DNA of 64,000 bases from Algoriphagus machipongonensis (lineage in GTDB: Bacteria; Bacteroidota; Bacteroidia; Cytophagales; Cyclobacteriaceae): assembly GCF_000166275.1 (NCBI RefSeq), contig NZ_CM001023.1, forward strand, positions 2,793,001 to 2,857,000. Reading direction: 5' to 3'. A program made the position numbers and the translations under genes. The notes under the pieces were generated by a model. That model ran no database searches. It was not told the origin of the DNA and worked only from the letters and a program-made list of their open reading frames with translations. Below are positions 35,295-43,477 of this stretch, in pieces; position 1 is the first letter of the stretch; every line of letters starts with the position of its first letter.

Positions 35295-35873
35295 ATGCAT
35301 AAAAGTGATACTTTTATTGTAGAACAATTTCCATCACTTCGAACAAGTGATTTAAAAGAATGGGACACCATTTCAAACATATGTGTTCTTGGGAAGAACA
35401 ACTCTCTTTTGCCTTATCGAGTAAGATATGAACTAACAAAAGATGGATTGTTTTTAGATTATTACATACATGGAATCCCAAAAGAACAATTCATTGAAAT
35501 AATATTTGAAACCTCCAATTTGGGAATTGGTGAAACATGGTATTTTTTATGCCCTGTGACAAATAAAAAATGCAGGAAACTAGTTCTATCACAAGGTAAG
35601 TTTATACACCAGTCAACCATCAAAGGAATTCATTACATACAACAGACTGAAAGTACACCTAAAAGGAAATCAATGAAATGGATTCGTAGATATAAGAAGT
35701 ATCAAGAACTAGAAAAAAGACAACGACAGAAATACTACAAACCTACTTATGGAGGAAATTTAAGTCGATTGGCCATTCGGGCAACCCAAGCTTTACATCG
35801 ATATGCTTCAGCTATGCAAAATGAAAAAGAAGTTTGGGCTTGGTTTCATCAAAAGTCTGATCTTCAAGAGTAA
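35295..35873 (+). CDS. hypothetical protein with a zinc-ribbon-like segment
   Basis: A 192-residue basic protein of no family known to me. The middle part GETWYFLCPVTNKKCRKLVL resembles the WWFLCP-x-x-C zinc ribbon found in small mobile-element proteins, but only two cysteines remain here, so metal binding is doubtful. The C-terminal third is rich in lysine and arginine (KRKSMKWIRRYKKYQELEKR) and may bind nucleic acid. It follows the possible replication protein in the same direction. The 208-base gap after it (35874-36081) contains no gene, and probably holds the promoter of the restriction operon. Confidence 0.6.
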   Translation: MHKSDTFIVEQFPSLRTSDLKEWDTISNICVLGKNNSLLPYRVRYELTKDGLFLDYYIHGIPKEQFIEIIFETSNLGIGETWYFLCPVTNKKCRKLVLSQGKFIHQSTIKGIHYIQQTESTPKRKSMKWIRRYKKYQELEKRQRQKYYKPTYGGNLSRLAIRATQALHRYASAMQNEKEVWAWFHQKSDLQE

Positions 35874-36081
35874 AAGATCTTCTCTGAAATAAATATTCAA
35901 ATTCCTCTCACCTTCTATCCTATTTTTCTTGGTTAAGTCAGTTAATCAAACTAATTTTTGTTTTTCAATTTTTATCTAAACATCATTTCCTATGCACAAA
36001 CTTGTATTACGTAAGTGGTATTAGGGACTTTTACAACATTTTGATGAGTTTAATAAATATCAAACAATTGATTACTATCTA

Positions 36082-38490
36082 ATGGCGATTAAAAAATCGG
36101 AATTGTACAGCTCCCTTTGGGCAAGTTGTGACGAGTTAAGAGGCGGTATGGATGCCAGCCAATACAAAGATTACGTATTGGTGATGTTGTTTATCAAGTA
36201 CATCAGCGACAAATGGGCAGGACAGCCCTTCGCTCCTATTACGATTCCGGAGGGTGCTAGCTTCAAAGACATGATTGCCCTGAAAGGTAAGACAGACATT
36301 GGCGATCAAATCAATAAGAAGATAATTGCACCCCTAAAGGAAGCAAACAATCTTTCTGACATGCCCGACTTCAACGACGTGAACAAACTTGGAGATGGCA
36401 AAGAAATGGTGGATCGATTAAGTAACCTGATTACCATCTTCCAAAAGAAAGAGCTAGACTTCAGTAAAAACAGAGCTGAAGGTGACGATATTCTGGGCGA
36501 TGCCTACGAATACCTGATGATGCACTTTGCAACAGAAAGCGGTAAGAGCAAAGGCCAATTCTACACTCCTGCAGAGGTGAGTAGAATCATGGCGATGATT
36601 ATCGGGATCTCTCAGGATCAAACAAATGCAAACACAACAGTGTATGATCCAACCTGTGGTTCAGGTTCCTTGTTGCTTCGAATTGGTTCGGCAGCAAAAA
36701 CAAAAGTAACGCTGTACGGTCAAGAGAAAGATTCGGCAACATCTGCTTTGAGCAGAATGAACATGATTTTACATGATTATCCATCAGCTGAAATCAAACA
36801 AGGAAATACCCTTGCCAATCCGCTGTTCCTAGAGGATGGCAAAATGAAACAATTTGATTACGTGGTTGCTAATCCTCCATTCAGCGATAAACGCTGGAGC
36901 AATGGCTTGTCAATCCCTAATGATGAACCAAACAATCGTTTTGCTGGGTTTGGAGTTCCTCCATCCAAAAATGGTGACTTTGCTTACCTGTTACATATTG
37001 TCCGTTCACTGAAGCGTAATGCCAAAGGTGCGATCATTTTGCCTCACGGCGTATTATTCAGAGGTAATGCAGAAGCAGAGATTCGTACCAACCTCATCAA
37101 AAAAGGATACATCAAAGGTATTATTGGCTTACCAGCCAACTTGTTTTATGGCACTGGTATTCCTGCATGTATCATCCTAATTGATAAAGAGAATGCACTA
37201 AACCGAAAAGCTGTTTTTATGGTGGATGCAAGCAAAGGTTACATCAAGGATGGAAACAAAAACCGATTGCGTGAGCAGGACATCCGGAATATTACCGATG
37301 TGTTTAATGCCCAGTTTGAGGTACCTGGTTATAGCCGTATGGTATCTAAACATGAGATTGAGCAAAACGAATACAACCTCAACCTCCCTCGCTACATCGA
37401 CAGCCAAGAGAAGGAAGACATACAAGACATCGATGCCCACTTAAATGGCGGCATACCAAATGCCGACGTAGATGACTTGCAACAATACTGGAAGGTTTAC
37501 CCTAATCTAAAAAAGAGCCTGTTTGAAGAGATACGTAGTGGTTACTCTGCTTTGAAAATAGATCCCTCGGAGATTAACGACAGTATTTACCAACACGCTG
37601 AGTTTACGGCTTTCATTACCGAAATGGATACGCTTTTCCAATCATGGTGCACTGAGAATATTGCCTATCTAAAAGGTTTAGAAACGAACTGTCACCCAAA
37701 AGAGGTGATAGCTTCATTAGCAGAGAGCTTGCTAAGTAAGTACCACAACAAGCCCTTGATCAATAAGTACAATGTTTACCAACATCTGCTTAGCTACTGG
37801 AACGAAGTAATGCAAGATGATGCCTATATCATTTCTTACGACGGTTGGAAAGCAGAAACCTACCGAATAGAAGTAGAAAACAATAAAGGCAAAAAGGTTG
37901 ACAAAGGTTGGACCTGTGACCTTGTACCAAAGGACTTGGTGATCAACCGCTACTTCCAAGCGGAGAAACAAGCTTTGGCAGACTTGGAAGCCAAGAAAGA
38001 AGCTTTAGCTGCCGAGATAGTAGAACTGGAAGAAGAGCATGGTGCTGAGGAAGGATTATTTGCAGAACTGGATAAGGTAAACAAAGGCGAAGCACAGAAG
38101 CGGATTAAAGCTATACAGAAAGAGAAAGATGCCGACTTGGCAGATGAACTGGAAGCCTTACAACAATACGTGAAATTGCACACAGACCTAACAGCCATCA
38201 ACAAAGAAATAAAGACAACAGAACAACAACTGGACGATGGCTTATATGCCAAATACCCAACGCTTACGGAAAATGAAATAAAGACCTTGGTAGTGGATGA
38301 CAAATGGCTAAAGACCATGGAAACGGCTCTGAAAGGAGAAATAGATCAGATAAGCCAACGCCTCACCAACCGTATTAAAGAACTGTCAGACCGCTACGAC
38401 ACACCTCTACCTACTTTGGTAACAGAAACAGCAAGCTTAGAGGCTACCGTAAACGAGCACTTGGCTAAAATGGGGTTTGTATGGAATTAG
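36082..38490 (+). CDS. hsdM: type I restriction-modification methyltransferase subunit HsdM
   Basis: An 802-residue N6-adenine methyltransferase subunit. The N-terminal helical domain begins KKSELYSSLWASCDELRGGM. The SAM-binding motif DPTCGSGS is at residues 189-196 and the catalytic NPPF at 264-267. From about residue 650 on there is a long coiled-coil extension (ALADLEAKKEALAAEIVELE), making the protein about 300 residues longer than classical HsdM. Together with HsdS it methylates the target; with HsdR it forms the restriction complex. Its stop lies inside the start of hsdS. The region looks GC-richer than the genes before it. Confidence 0.95.
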   Translation: MAIKKSELYSSLWASCDELRGGMDASQYKDYVLVMLFIKYISDKWAGQPFAPITIPEGASFKDMIALKGKTDIGDQINKKIIAPLKEANNLSDMPDFNDVNKLGDGKEMVDRLSNLITIFQKKELDFSKNRAEGDDILGDAYEYLMMHFATESGKSKGQFYTPAEVSRIMAMIIGISQDQTNANTTVYDPTCGSGSLLLRIGSAAKTKVTLYGQEKDSATSALSRMNMILHDYPSAEIKQGNTLANPLFLEDGKMKQFDYVVANPPFSDKRWSNGLSIPNDEPNNRFAGFGVPPSKNGDFAYLLHIVRSLKRNAKGAIILPHGVLFRGNAEAEIRTNLIKKGYIKGIIGLPANLFYGTGIPACIILIDKENALNRKAVFMVDASKGYIKDGNKNRLREQDIRNITDVFNAQFEVPGYSRMVSKHEIEQNEYNLNLPRYIDSQEKEDIQDIDAHLNGGIPNADVDDLQQYWKVYPNLKKSLFEEIRSGYSALKIDPSEINDSIYQHAEFTAFITEMDTLFQSWCTENIAYLKGLETNCHPKEVIASLAESLLSKYHNKPLINKYNVYQHLLSYWNEVMQDDAYIISYDGWKAETYRIEVENNKGKKVDKGWTCDLVPKDLVINRYFQAEKQALADLEAKKEALAAEIVELEEEHGAEEGLFAELDKVNKGEAQKRIKAIQKEKDADLADELEALQQYVKLHTDLTAINKEIKTTEQQLDDGLYAKYPTLTENEIKTLVVDDKWLKTMETALKGEIDQISQRLTNRIKELSDRYDTPLPTLVTETASLEATVNEHLAKMGFVWN

Positions 38491-39635
38491 GTATGCCAAT
38501 TATACAGAAAGTTAACGCATTGACTCTAAAGGATTGGGTAGAAAAGCCTTTGAAACAAATAGCACCGCTTCAAAGAGGTTTCGATTTACCTAGCACACAT
38601 TTAGCCAGTGGCAAATATCCTGTAGTATACTCTAATGGGATTGGTAATTACCATAATAAATACATGGTCAAAGCACCCGGAATAGTTACAGGACGCTCAG
38701 GGACTATTGGAAAAGTAATGTATTTGGGAAAAGATTTCTGGCCTCATAATACGTCTTTATGGGTTACTAACTTTCACGGTAATGATACTAAGTTTATATA
38801 CTACCTCTATCTATTCATTGGATTAGAACGATTTTCTACCGGTTCAGGAGTCCCCACTTTAAATAGAAATGATGTACATGATTTTCGTGTTTCACTCCCC
38901 CCATTCCACGAACAACAAGGAATTGCCCAAGTCCTTTCTGATACGGACAAGCTGATAAAGTTCCTAGAAAAGAAGATTGAAAAGAAAAAACTCATCAAAA
39001 AAGGGGTGATGCAAGCTTTGCTTACGCCTAAGGAGGGTTGGGAAGTGAAGAAGTTGGGAGAAATAGCAAATATCACAAAGTTAGCTGGATTCGAGTACTC
39101 GAATTACTTTAATAGTTACAAAGATAGGGGCGAGGTTATTGTATTAAGGGGGACTAACATAACTGCCAATAAGCTTGACTTATCAGACATAAAAACAATT
39201 CCAAGAAAAACCTCTGATTTCCTCAAAAGAAGTAAGTTGTATTGTGGTGATTTGGTATTTGCCTACGTTGGAACAATTGGACCTGTGTATCTAGTTAAGG
39301 AAAATAACCGATTTCATTTAGGCCCAAATACATCTAAAATATCAGCTAGTAATTTACTTAATTCAGAGTTTCTCTTCCATTATTTCACTTCATGGTACAT
39401 TCAAGATGAAATCGTTGAACACACAAGCATAGGAGCTCAACCAAGTCTATCTATGTCTAAAATTAGAAGTTTCAATATCAACTTACCGAACTTAGAAGAG
39501 CAAGTTGAAATTGCACGTGTATTGACCGCATTTGATAATGAAATAAAGGATTTGACTAAATTATTACAAAAGTATGGTCATTTAAGACAAGGCATGATGC
39601 AACAATTGTTAACAGGCAAAATTAGACTTGTATAA
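38481..39635 (+). CDS. hsdS: type I restriction-modification specificity subunit HsdS
   Basis: A 384-residue specificity subunit with two target-recognition domains and two conserved helical spacers. The first half ends in PPFHEQQGIAQVLSDTDKLI and the second in LPNLEEQVEIARVLTAFDNE, the repeated pattern that sets the spacing of a bipartite target. Each half is therefore expected to recognise one half-site; the sequence recognised cannot be deduced. The start at 38481 overlaps hsdM by ten bases; an ATG at 38493 is a fair alternative. No flanking spare specificity gene or inverted repeat is seen, so there is no sign of a phase-variable hsdS shuffling locus. Confidence 0.93.
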   Translation: MELGMPIIQKVNALTLKDWVEKPLKQIAPLQRGFDLPSTHLASGKYPVVYSNGIGNYHNKYMVKAPGIVTGRSGTIGKVMYLGKDFWPHNTSLWVTNFHGNDTKFIYYLYLFIGLERFSTGSGVPTLNRNDVHDFRVSLPPFHEQQGIAQVLSDTDKLIKFLEKKIEKKKLIKKGVMQALLTPKEGWEVKKLGEIANITKLAGFEYSNYFNSYKDRGEVIVLRGTNITANKLDLSDIKTIPRKTSDFLKRSKLYCGDLVFAYVGTIGPVYLVKENNRFHLGPNTSKISASNLLNSEFLFHYFTSWYIQDEIVEHTSIGAQPSLSMSKIRSFNINLPNLEEQVEIARVLTAFDNEIKDLTKLLQKYGHLRQGMMQQLLTGKIRLV

Positions 39636-39636
39636 T

Positions 39637-42600
39637 ATGCCAGGTGAGATAGAACGAATTACGCAAAACCGCATCGTAAAGCTCTTCCAAAAGAAAGAAG
39701 GCTTAAACTACAGTTACCTTGGTGACTGGGAAGAGCGTGAAGGTAATAGCAATATTGAGGTAGAGTTGCTCACTAAATACTTAAAACGACAAGGCTACTC
39801 TCCTGCTCACATCAGTAAAGCTATTTTTGAATTGCAGTCAGTTGCAACCAACTTCAACGATAGCCTCTATACCACCAATAAAGAAGTTTACAAAAAGCTT
39901 CGCTTTGGTGTACAGGTAAAGGTAAACGCTGGCGACAACTACGAGACGGTAAAGCTCTTCAACTGGACTGATCCTCTAGACAATGACTTCGCCATAGCGG
40001 AAGAAGTAACCTACAAAGGCAACAAGACCAAGCGACCAGACATTGTAATCTATGTCAACGGTATTGCGTTAGCTGTACTGGAACTGAAACGTGGTATAAT
40101 AGATATAGGCGAAGGCATCCGACAAAACATCACCAACCAACAAGACCGATTTATACAACCCTTCTTTTCTACCGTGCAGATCCTGTTTGCTGGCAACGAT
40201 TCAGAAGGGCTACGCTACGGAACAATCAGTACAGAAGAGAAATGGTATTTAGGATGGAAAGAAGACGTTGATAATACTAGTCAACTTATGCTTGACAAGT
40301 ACCTCCAAAAGATTTGTGACAAAGAACGGTTTATGGAGCTGTTGTACGACTTTGTGCTGTTTGACGGAGGCATTAAAAAACTACCCCGTGTGCATCAGTA
40401 TTTCGGTGTAAAGGAAGCAGAGAAGTTTGTGAAGCGATACGAAGGTGGCATCATCTGGCATACACAAGGAAGTGGCAAGAGCTTGACTATGGTGTACCTA
40501 GCCAAGTGGATTTTGGAGAATAATCCAAATGCACGCATCGCCATCCTTACTGATAGAACCGAACTTGACAAACAGATAGAAGATGTATTCACCGATGCAG
40601 GAGAAAGCATCTACCGGACAAGTAGCGGAAGAGATTTAATGACTCAATTGAGTCAAGAAAAACCTCGATTGCTTTGTTCATTGGTTCACAAGTTTGGCAA
40701 CAAAGACACCAAGAACTTCGACAAGTTCATCGCTGAACTGGCAGAGAACCCTTTTCCGGTAGCTGGTGAATTGTTTGTATTTGTAGATGAATGTCATCGT
40801 ACTCAAAGCGGTAAGCTGCATCGCACCATGAAAGCCATGCTTCCAAACGCTGTGTTCATCGGTTTTACGGGAACTCCCCTACTCAAAAAAGACAAACAAA
40901 CCAGTTTGGAAGTATTTGGTAAATACATCCATACCTATAAGTTCAACGAAGGTGTAGAAGATGGAGTCATCTTGGATTTGATGTACGAGCCACGAGACAT
41001 AGACCAACGTCTGACATCTGAAAGCAAGGTAGATGAATGGTTTAAGGCAAAGACAAAAGGATTGAACGAATTCCAGACATCAGAGCTCAAAAAGAAATGG
41101 GGAACGATGCAGAATGTACTCAGCAGTCGTTCTCGCATGGAAAAGATCGTAGCAGACATCACCTTTGACTTTAGCACAAAGCGATTGCTTACATCTACAC
41201 GAAGTAATGCTATTCTGGTCGCAAACTCCATTTATGAAGCGTGTGAATACTACAAGCTTTTTCAAAAGACAGAATTCAAAGGCAAGTGTGCTGTCATCAC
41301 TTCCTACAACCCACATCATGGAGATGTAACCACCGAAGACACTGGAGCAAACACCGAGACCAAGAAAGAGGCAATTTACAACTTGTATGAAGAGATTCTA
41401 AAGGATGTAGAAACACTGCCAAACAAAACCAAGACTGAAAGCTATGAAGATTGGGCAAAGCTCAAATTCAGAAAAGAGCCTGCTAATATGAAACTGTTGG
41501 TGGTTGTCTCAAAACTGCTTACAGGTTTTGATGCTCCAAGTTGTGCTTACATCTACCTGGACAAAAGCATGCAAGATCATGGTTTGTTTCAAGCCATTTG
41601 TAGAACCAATCGTGTGAATGGAGAAGAAAAGGACTATGGCTATATAGTGGATTACAGAAATCTGTTTGATAGCGTTGGTGCAGCTATATCTGTTTACACC
41701 TCAGAGTTAGATATGGATGATTTTGATTCAAAGGACATTAGTGTCATGTTGGAAGATCGTCTGACTGTTGGAAAAAAGCGACTCGATGATTCCATTGAAG
41801 CGCTGGCTCTTTTGTGCGAACCTGTAAAGCCACCGAAAGGCACACTTCAATACATACACTACTTCTGTGGAAATCCGGAGAAAGAGGAAGACTTAAAGGA
41901 AACGGCCCCTCAGCGTACCGTGCTTTATAAAAACATAGTTGCTTTCATCAGAGCCTATGCTAACATAGCCGATGAAATGACCGAAGCGGGTTACTCAGTT
42001 AAAGAGGCAGCTGACATTCATAAAGAGCTAGACTTTTATCTAAAACTGCGTGAGGAAATCAAGAAGGCTTCAGGAGAAACATTGGATTTCAAAACATATG
42101 AAGCTGATATGAGGCATTTGATTGACACTTACATCCAAGCAGAAGATCCAGAGAACATATCCCCTTTTGGTGATATGTCTTTATTAGAGATAATAACGAA
42201 TTCAGGTATTGGAGAAGCAATCGGTTCCTTACCCAAAGGGATCAAAGGAGATAAAGGAGCAATAGCAGAAACCATTGAAAATAACGTCCGAAAGAAGATT
42301 ATTTCAGATCAATTGATAGATCCAGCCTTTTTCGAAAAAATGTCAAAGCTGCTTGCTGAGCTTATAAAAGAAAGGAAGGCTAATGCAGTAAGTTATGAGG
42401 AGTATTTAAAAAGAATTGCCGATTTGGCGAAACAGGTTAATGAAGGCAAAAATCCTGATACACCTCCAAAAATGGACACAAGTGGAAAACGAGCATTATA
42501 TAACAATTTGAACGAGAATGAAGAGCTTGTGATAAAAATGGACGTAGCTCTAAAAACACAAAGTCCGGCAGATTGGAGAGGTATTAAGGCAAAAGAGAAT

Positions 42601-42738
42601 ATTGTTAAGAAAAATATTTATGACGTCCTCACTAAAGAAGAGGAAAATTTCGAGGCTGCTGAGCCAATATATAAATATGGTATTGAAGCAGAAGTAGTAA
42701 GAATATTTGAAATCGTTAAGAATCAACCAGAATATTGA
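39637..42738 (+). CDS. hsdR: type I restriction endonuclease subunit HsdR
   Basis: A restriction and translocation subunit of 1033 residues from the ATG at 39637; an upstream TTG in the hsdS end is less likely. The N-terminal nuclease domain has the PD-(D/E)xK pattern RPDIVIYVNGIALAVLELKR, with Asp about 135 and the ELK about 149-151. The SF2 motor has Walker A in WHTQGSGKSLTM and the DEAD-like box VDECHRTQSGK, motif III VFIGFTGTPL and a later QAICRTNRVNG. It pumps DNA and cuts when blocked. It overlaps the YgjP-like gene start by one base (TGATG). The last 500 bases look more AT-rich than the body. Confidence 0.95.
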   Translation: MPGEIERITQNRIVKLFQKKEGLNYSYLGDWEEREGNSNIEVELLTKYLKRQGYSPAHISKAIFELQSVATNFNDSLYTTNKEVYKKLRFGVQVKVNAGDNYETVKLFNWTDPLDNDFAIAEEVTYKGNKTKRPDIVIYVNGIALAVLELKRGIIDIGEGIRQNITNQQDRFIQPFFSTVQILFAGNDSEGLRYGTISTEEKWYLGWKEDVDNTSQLMLDKYLQKICDKERFMELLYDFVLFDGGIKKLPRVHQYFGVKEAEKFVKRYEGGIIWHTQGSGKSLTMVYLAKWILENNPNARIAILTDRTELDKQIEDVFTDAGESIYRTSSGRDLMTQLSQEKPRLLCSLVHKFGNKDTKNFDKFIAELAENPFPVAGELFVFVDECHRTQSGKLHRTMKAMLPNAVFIGFTGTPLLKKDKQTSLEVFGKYIHTYKFNEGVEDGVILDLMYEPRDIDQRLTSESKVDEWFKAKTKGLNEFQTSELKKKWGTMQNVLSSRSRMEKIVADITFDFSTKRLLTSTRSNAILVANSIYEACEYYKLFQKTEFKGKCAVITSYNPHHGDVTTEDTGANTETKKEAIYNLYEEILKDVETLPNKTKTESYEDWAKLKFRKEPANMKLLVVVSKLLTGFDAPSCAYIYLDKSMQDHGLFQAICRTNRVNGEEKDYGYIVDYRNLFDSVGAAISVYTSELDMDDFDSKDISVMLEDRLTVGKKRLDDSIEALALLCEPVKPPKGTLQYIHYFCGNPEKEEDLKETAPQRTVLYKNIVAFIRAYANIADEMTEAGYSVKEAADIHKELDFYLKLREEIKKASGETLDFKTYEADMRHLIDTYIQAEDPENISPFGDMSLLEIITNSGIGEAIGSLPKGIKGDKGAIAETIENNVRKKIISDQLIDPAFFEKMSKLLAELIKERKANAVSYEEYLKRIADLAKQVNEGKNPDTPPKMDTSGKRALYNNLNENEELVIKMDVALKTQSPADWRGIKAKENIVKKNIYDVLTKEEENFEAAEPIYKYGIEAEVVRIFEIVKNQPEY

Positions 42739-43451
42739 TGGAACAATTAGAGCTTGGTAACATCAGTATAGAGGTGGAACAAAAAGATATTAAGAACATT
42801 CATCTGAGTGTCTACCCACCTTACGGCAGAGTTCGTATTGCTGCACCCTCCAAAATGAAGATGGACACTATTCGTGTTTTCGTCATCTCCAAACTGCCAT
42901 GGATTAAGAAACAACAAGAGTCCCTGCTTGCACAGGAACGAGAATCTCCACGAGAGTTCATTAATCGGGAAAGTCACTACTTCTTGGGCAAACGTTATCT
43001 ACTAAAACTAATCGAAAATGATGAACCTCCAAAAGTAGAAATCGATCACAAATACATTCATCTGTACATCCGTAACGGAACAGACCAAACCAAACGGAAA
43101 GAAATTCTGGAAAGTTGGTACCGGATGGAATTAAAGAAGATAGTGCCAGATCTAATCGAGAAGTGGGAAAAGAAGATTGGTGTTCAAAGCAACGAATATA
43201 GGATCAAGCGAATGAAAACCAAATGGGGAACTTGTAACACAGAAGCAAAACGTATTTGGTTGAATCTAGAACTTGCTCGTAAACCAGTAGAATGCTTGGA
43301 GTACATCATTGTACATGAGCTTGTACACTTGCTTGAACGCAGTCACAACGCTCGCTTCATCAAATACATGGACGAATTCATGCCCAAGTGGCGATTTTAT
43401 AGAGATGAATTAAACAGACTTCCTTACAGCCATGTGGATTGGGGGTATTGA
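42738..43451 (+). CDS. YgjP-type M48 metallopeptidase domain protein
   Basis: A 237-residue protein from the ATG at 42738, which shares a base with the hsdR stop. The zinc-peptidase motif HELVHLLERSH lies at about residues 193-203, followed by the third-ligand type region WRFYRDELNRLPYSHVDWGY. The N-terminal part IEVEQKDIKNIHLSVYPPYG and MKTKWGTCNTEAKRIWLNLE are typical of the YgjP/DUF45 family. Such genes are often attached to type I restriction operons, as here, but their part in restriction is unknown. A proteolytic role in controlling HsdR, comparable to ClpXP control in enterobacteria, is conceivable but untested. Confidence 0.88.
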   Translation: MEQLELGNISIEVEQKDIKNIHLSVYPPYGRVRIAAPSKMKMDTIRVFVISKLPWIKKQQESLLAQERESPREFINRESHYFLGKRYLLKLIENDEPPKVEIDHKYIHLYIRNGTDQTKRKEILESWYRMELKKIVPDLIEKWEKKIGVQSNEYRIKRMKTKWGTCNTEAKRIWLNLELARKPVECLEYIIVHELVHLLERSHNARFIKYMDEFMPKWRFYRDELNRLPYSHVDWGY

Positions 43452-43477
43452 ATAGTTTTTAATTAAATTTTTATCAA

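Noticed and set aside
38481..39635. Phase-variable hsdS locus
   Set aside because: Only one specificity gene is present and no inverted repeats or second recombinase gene lie nearby.
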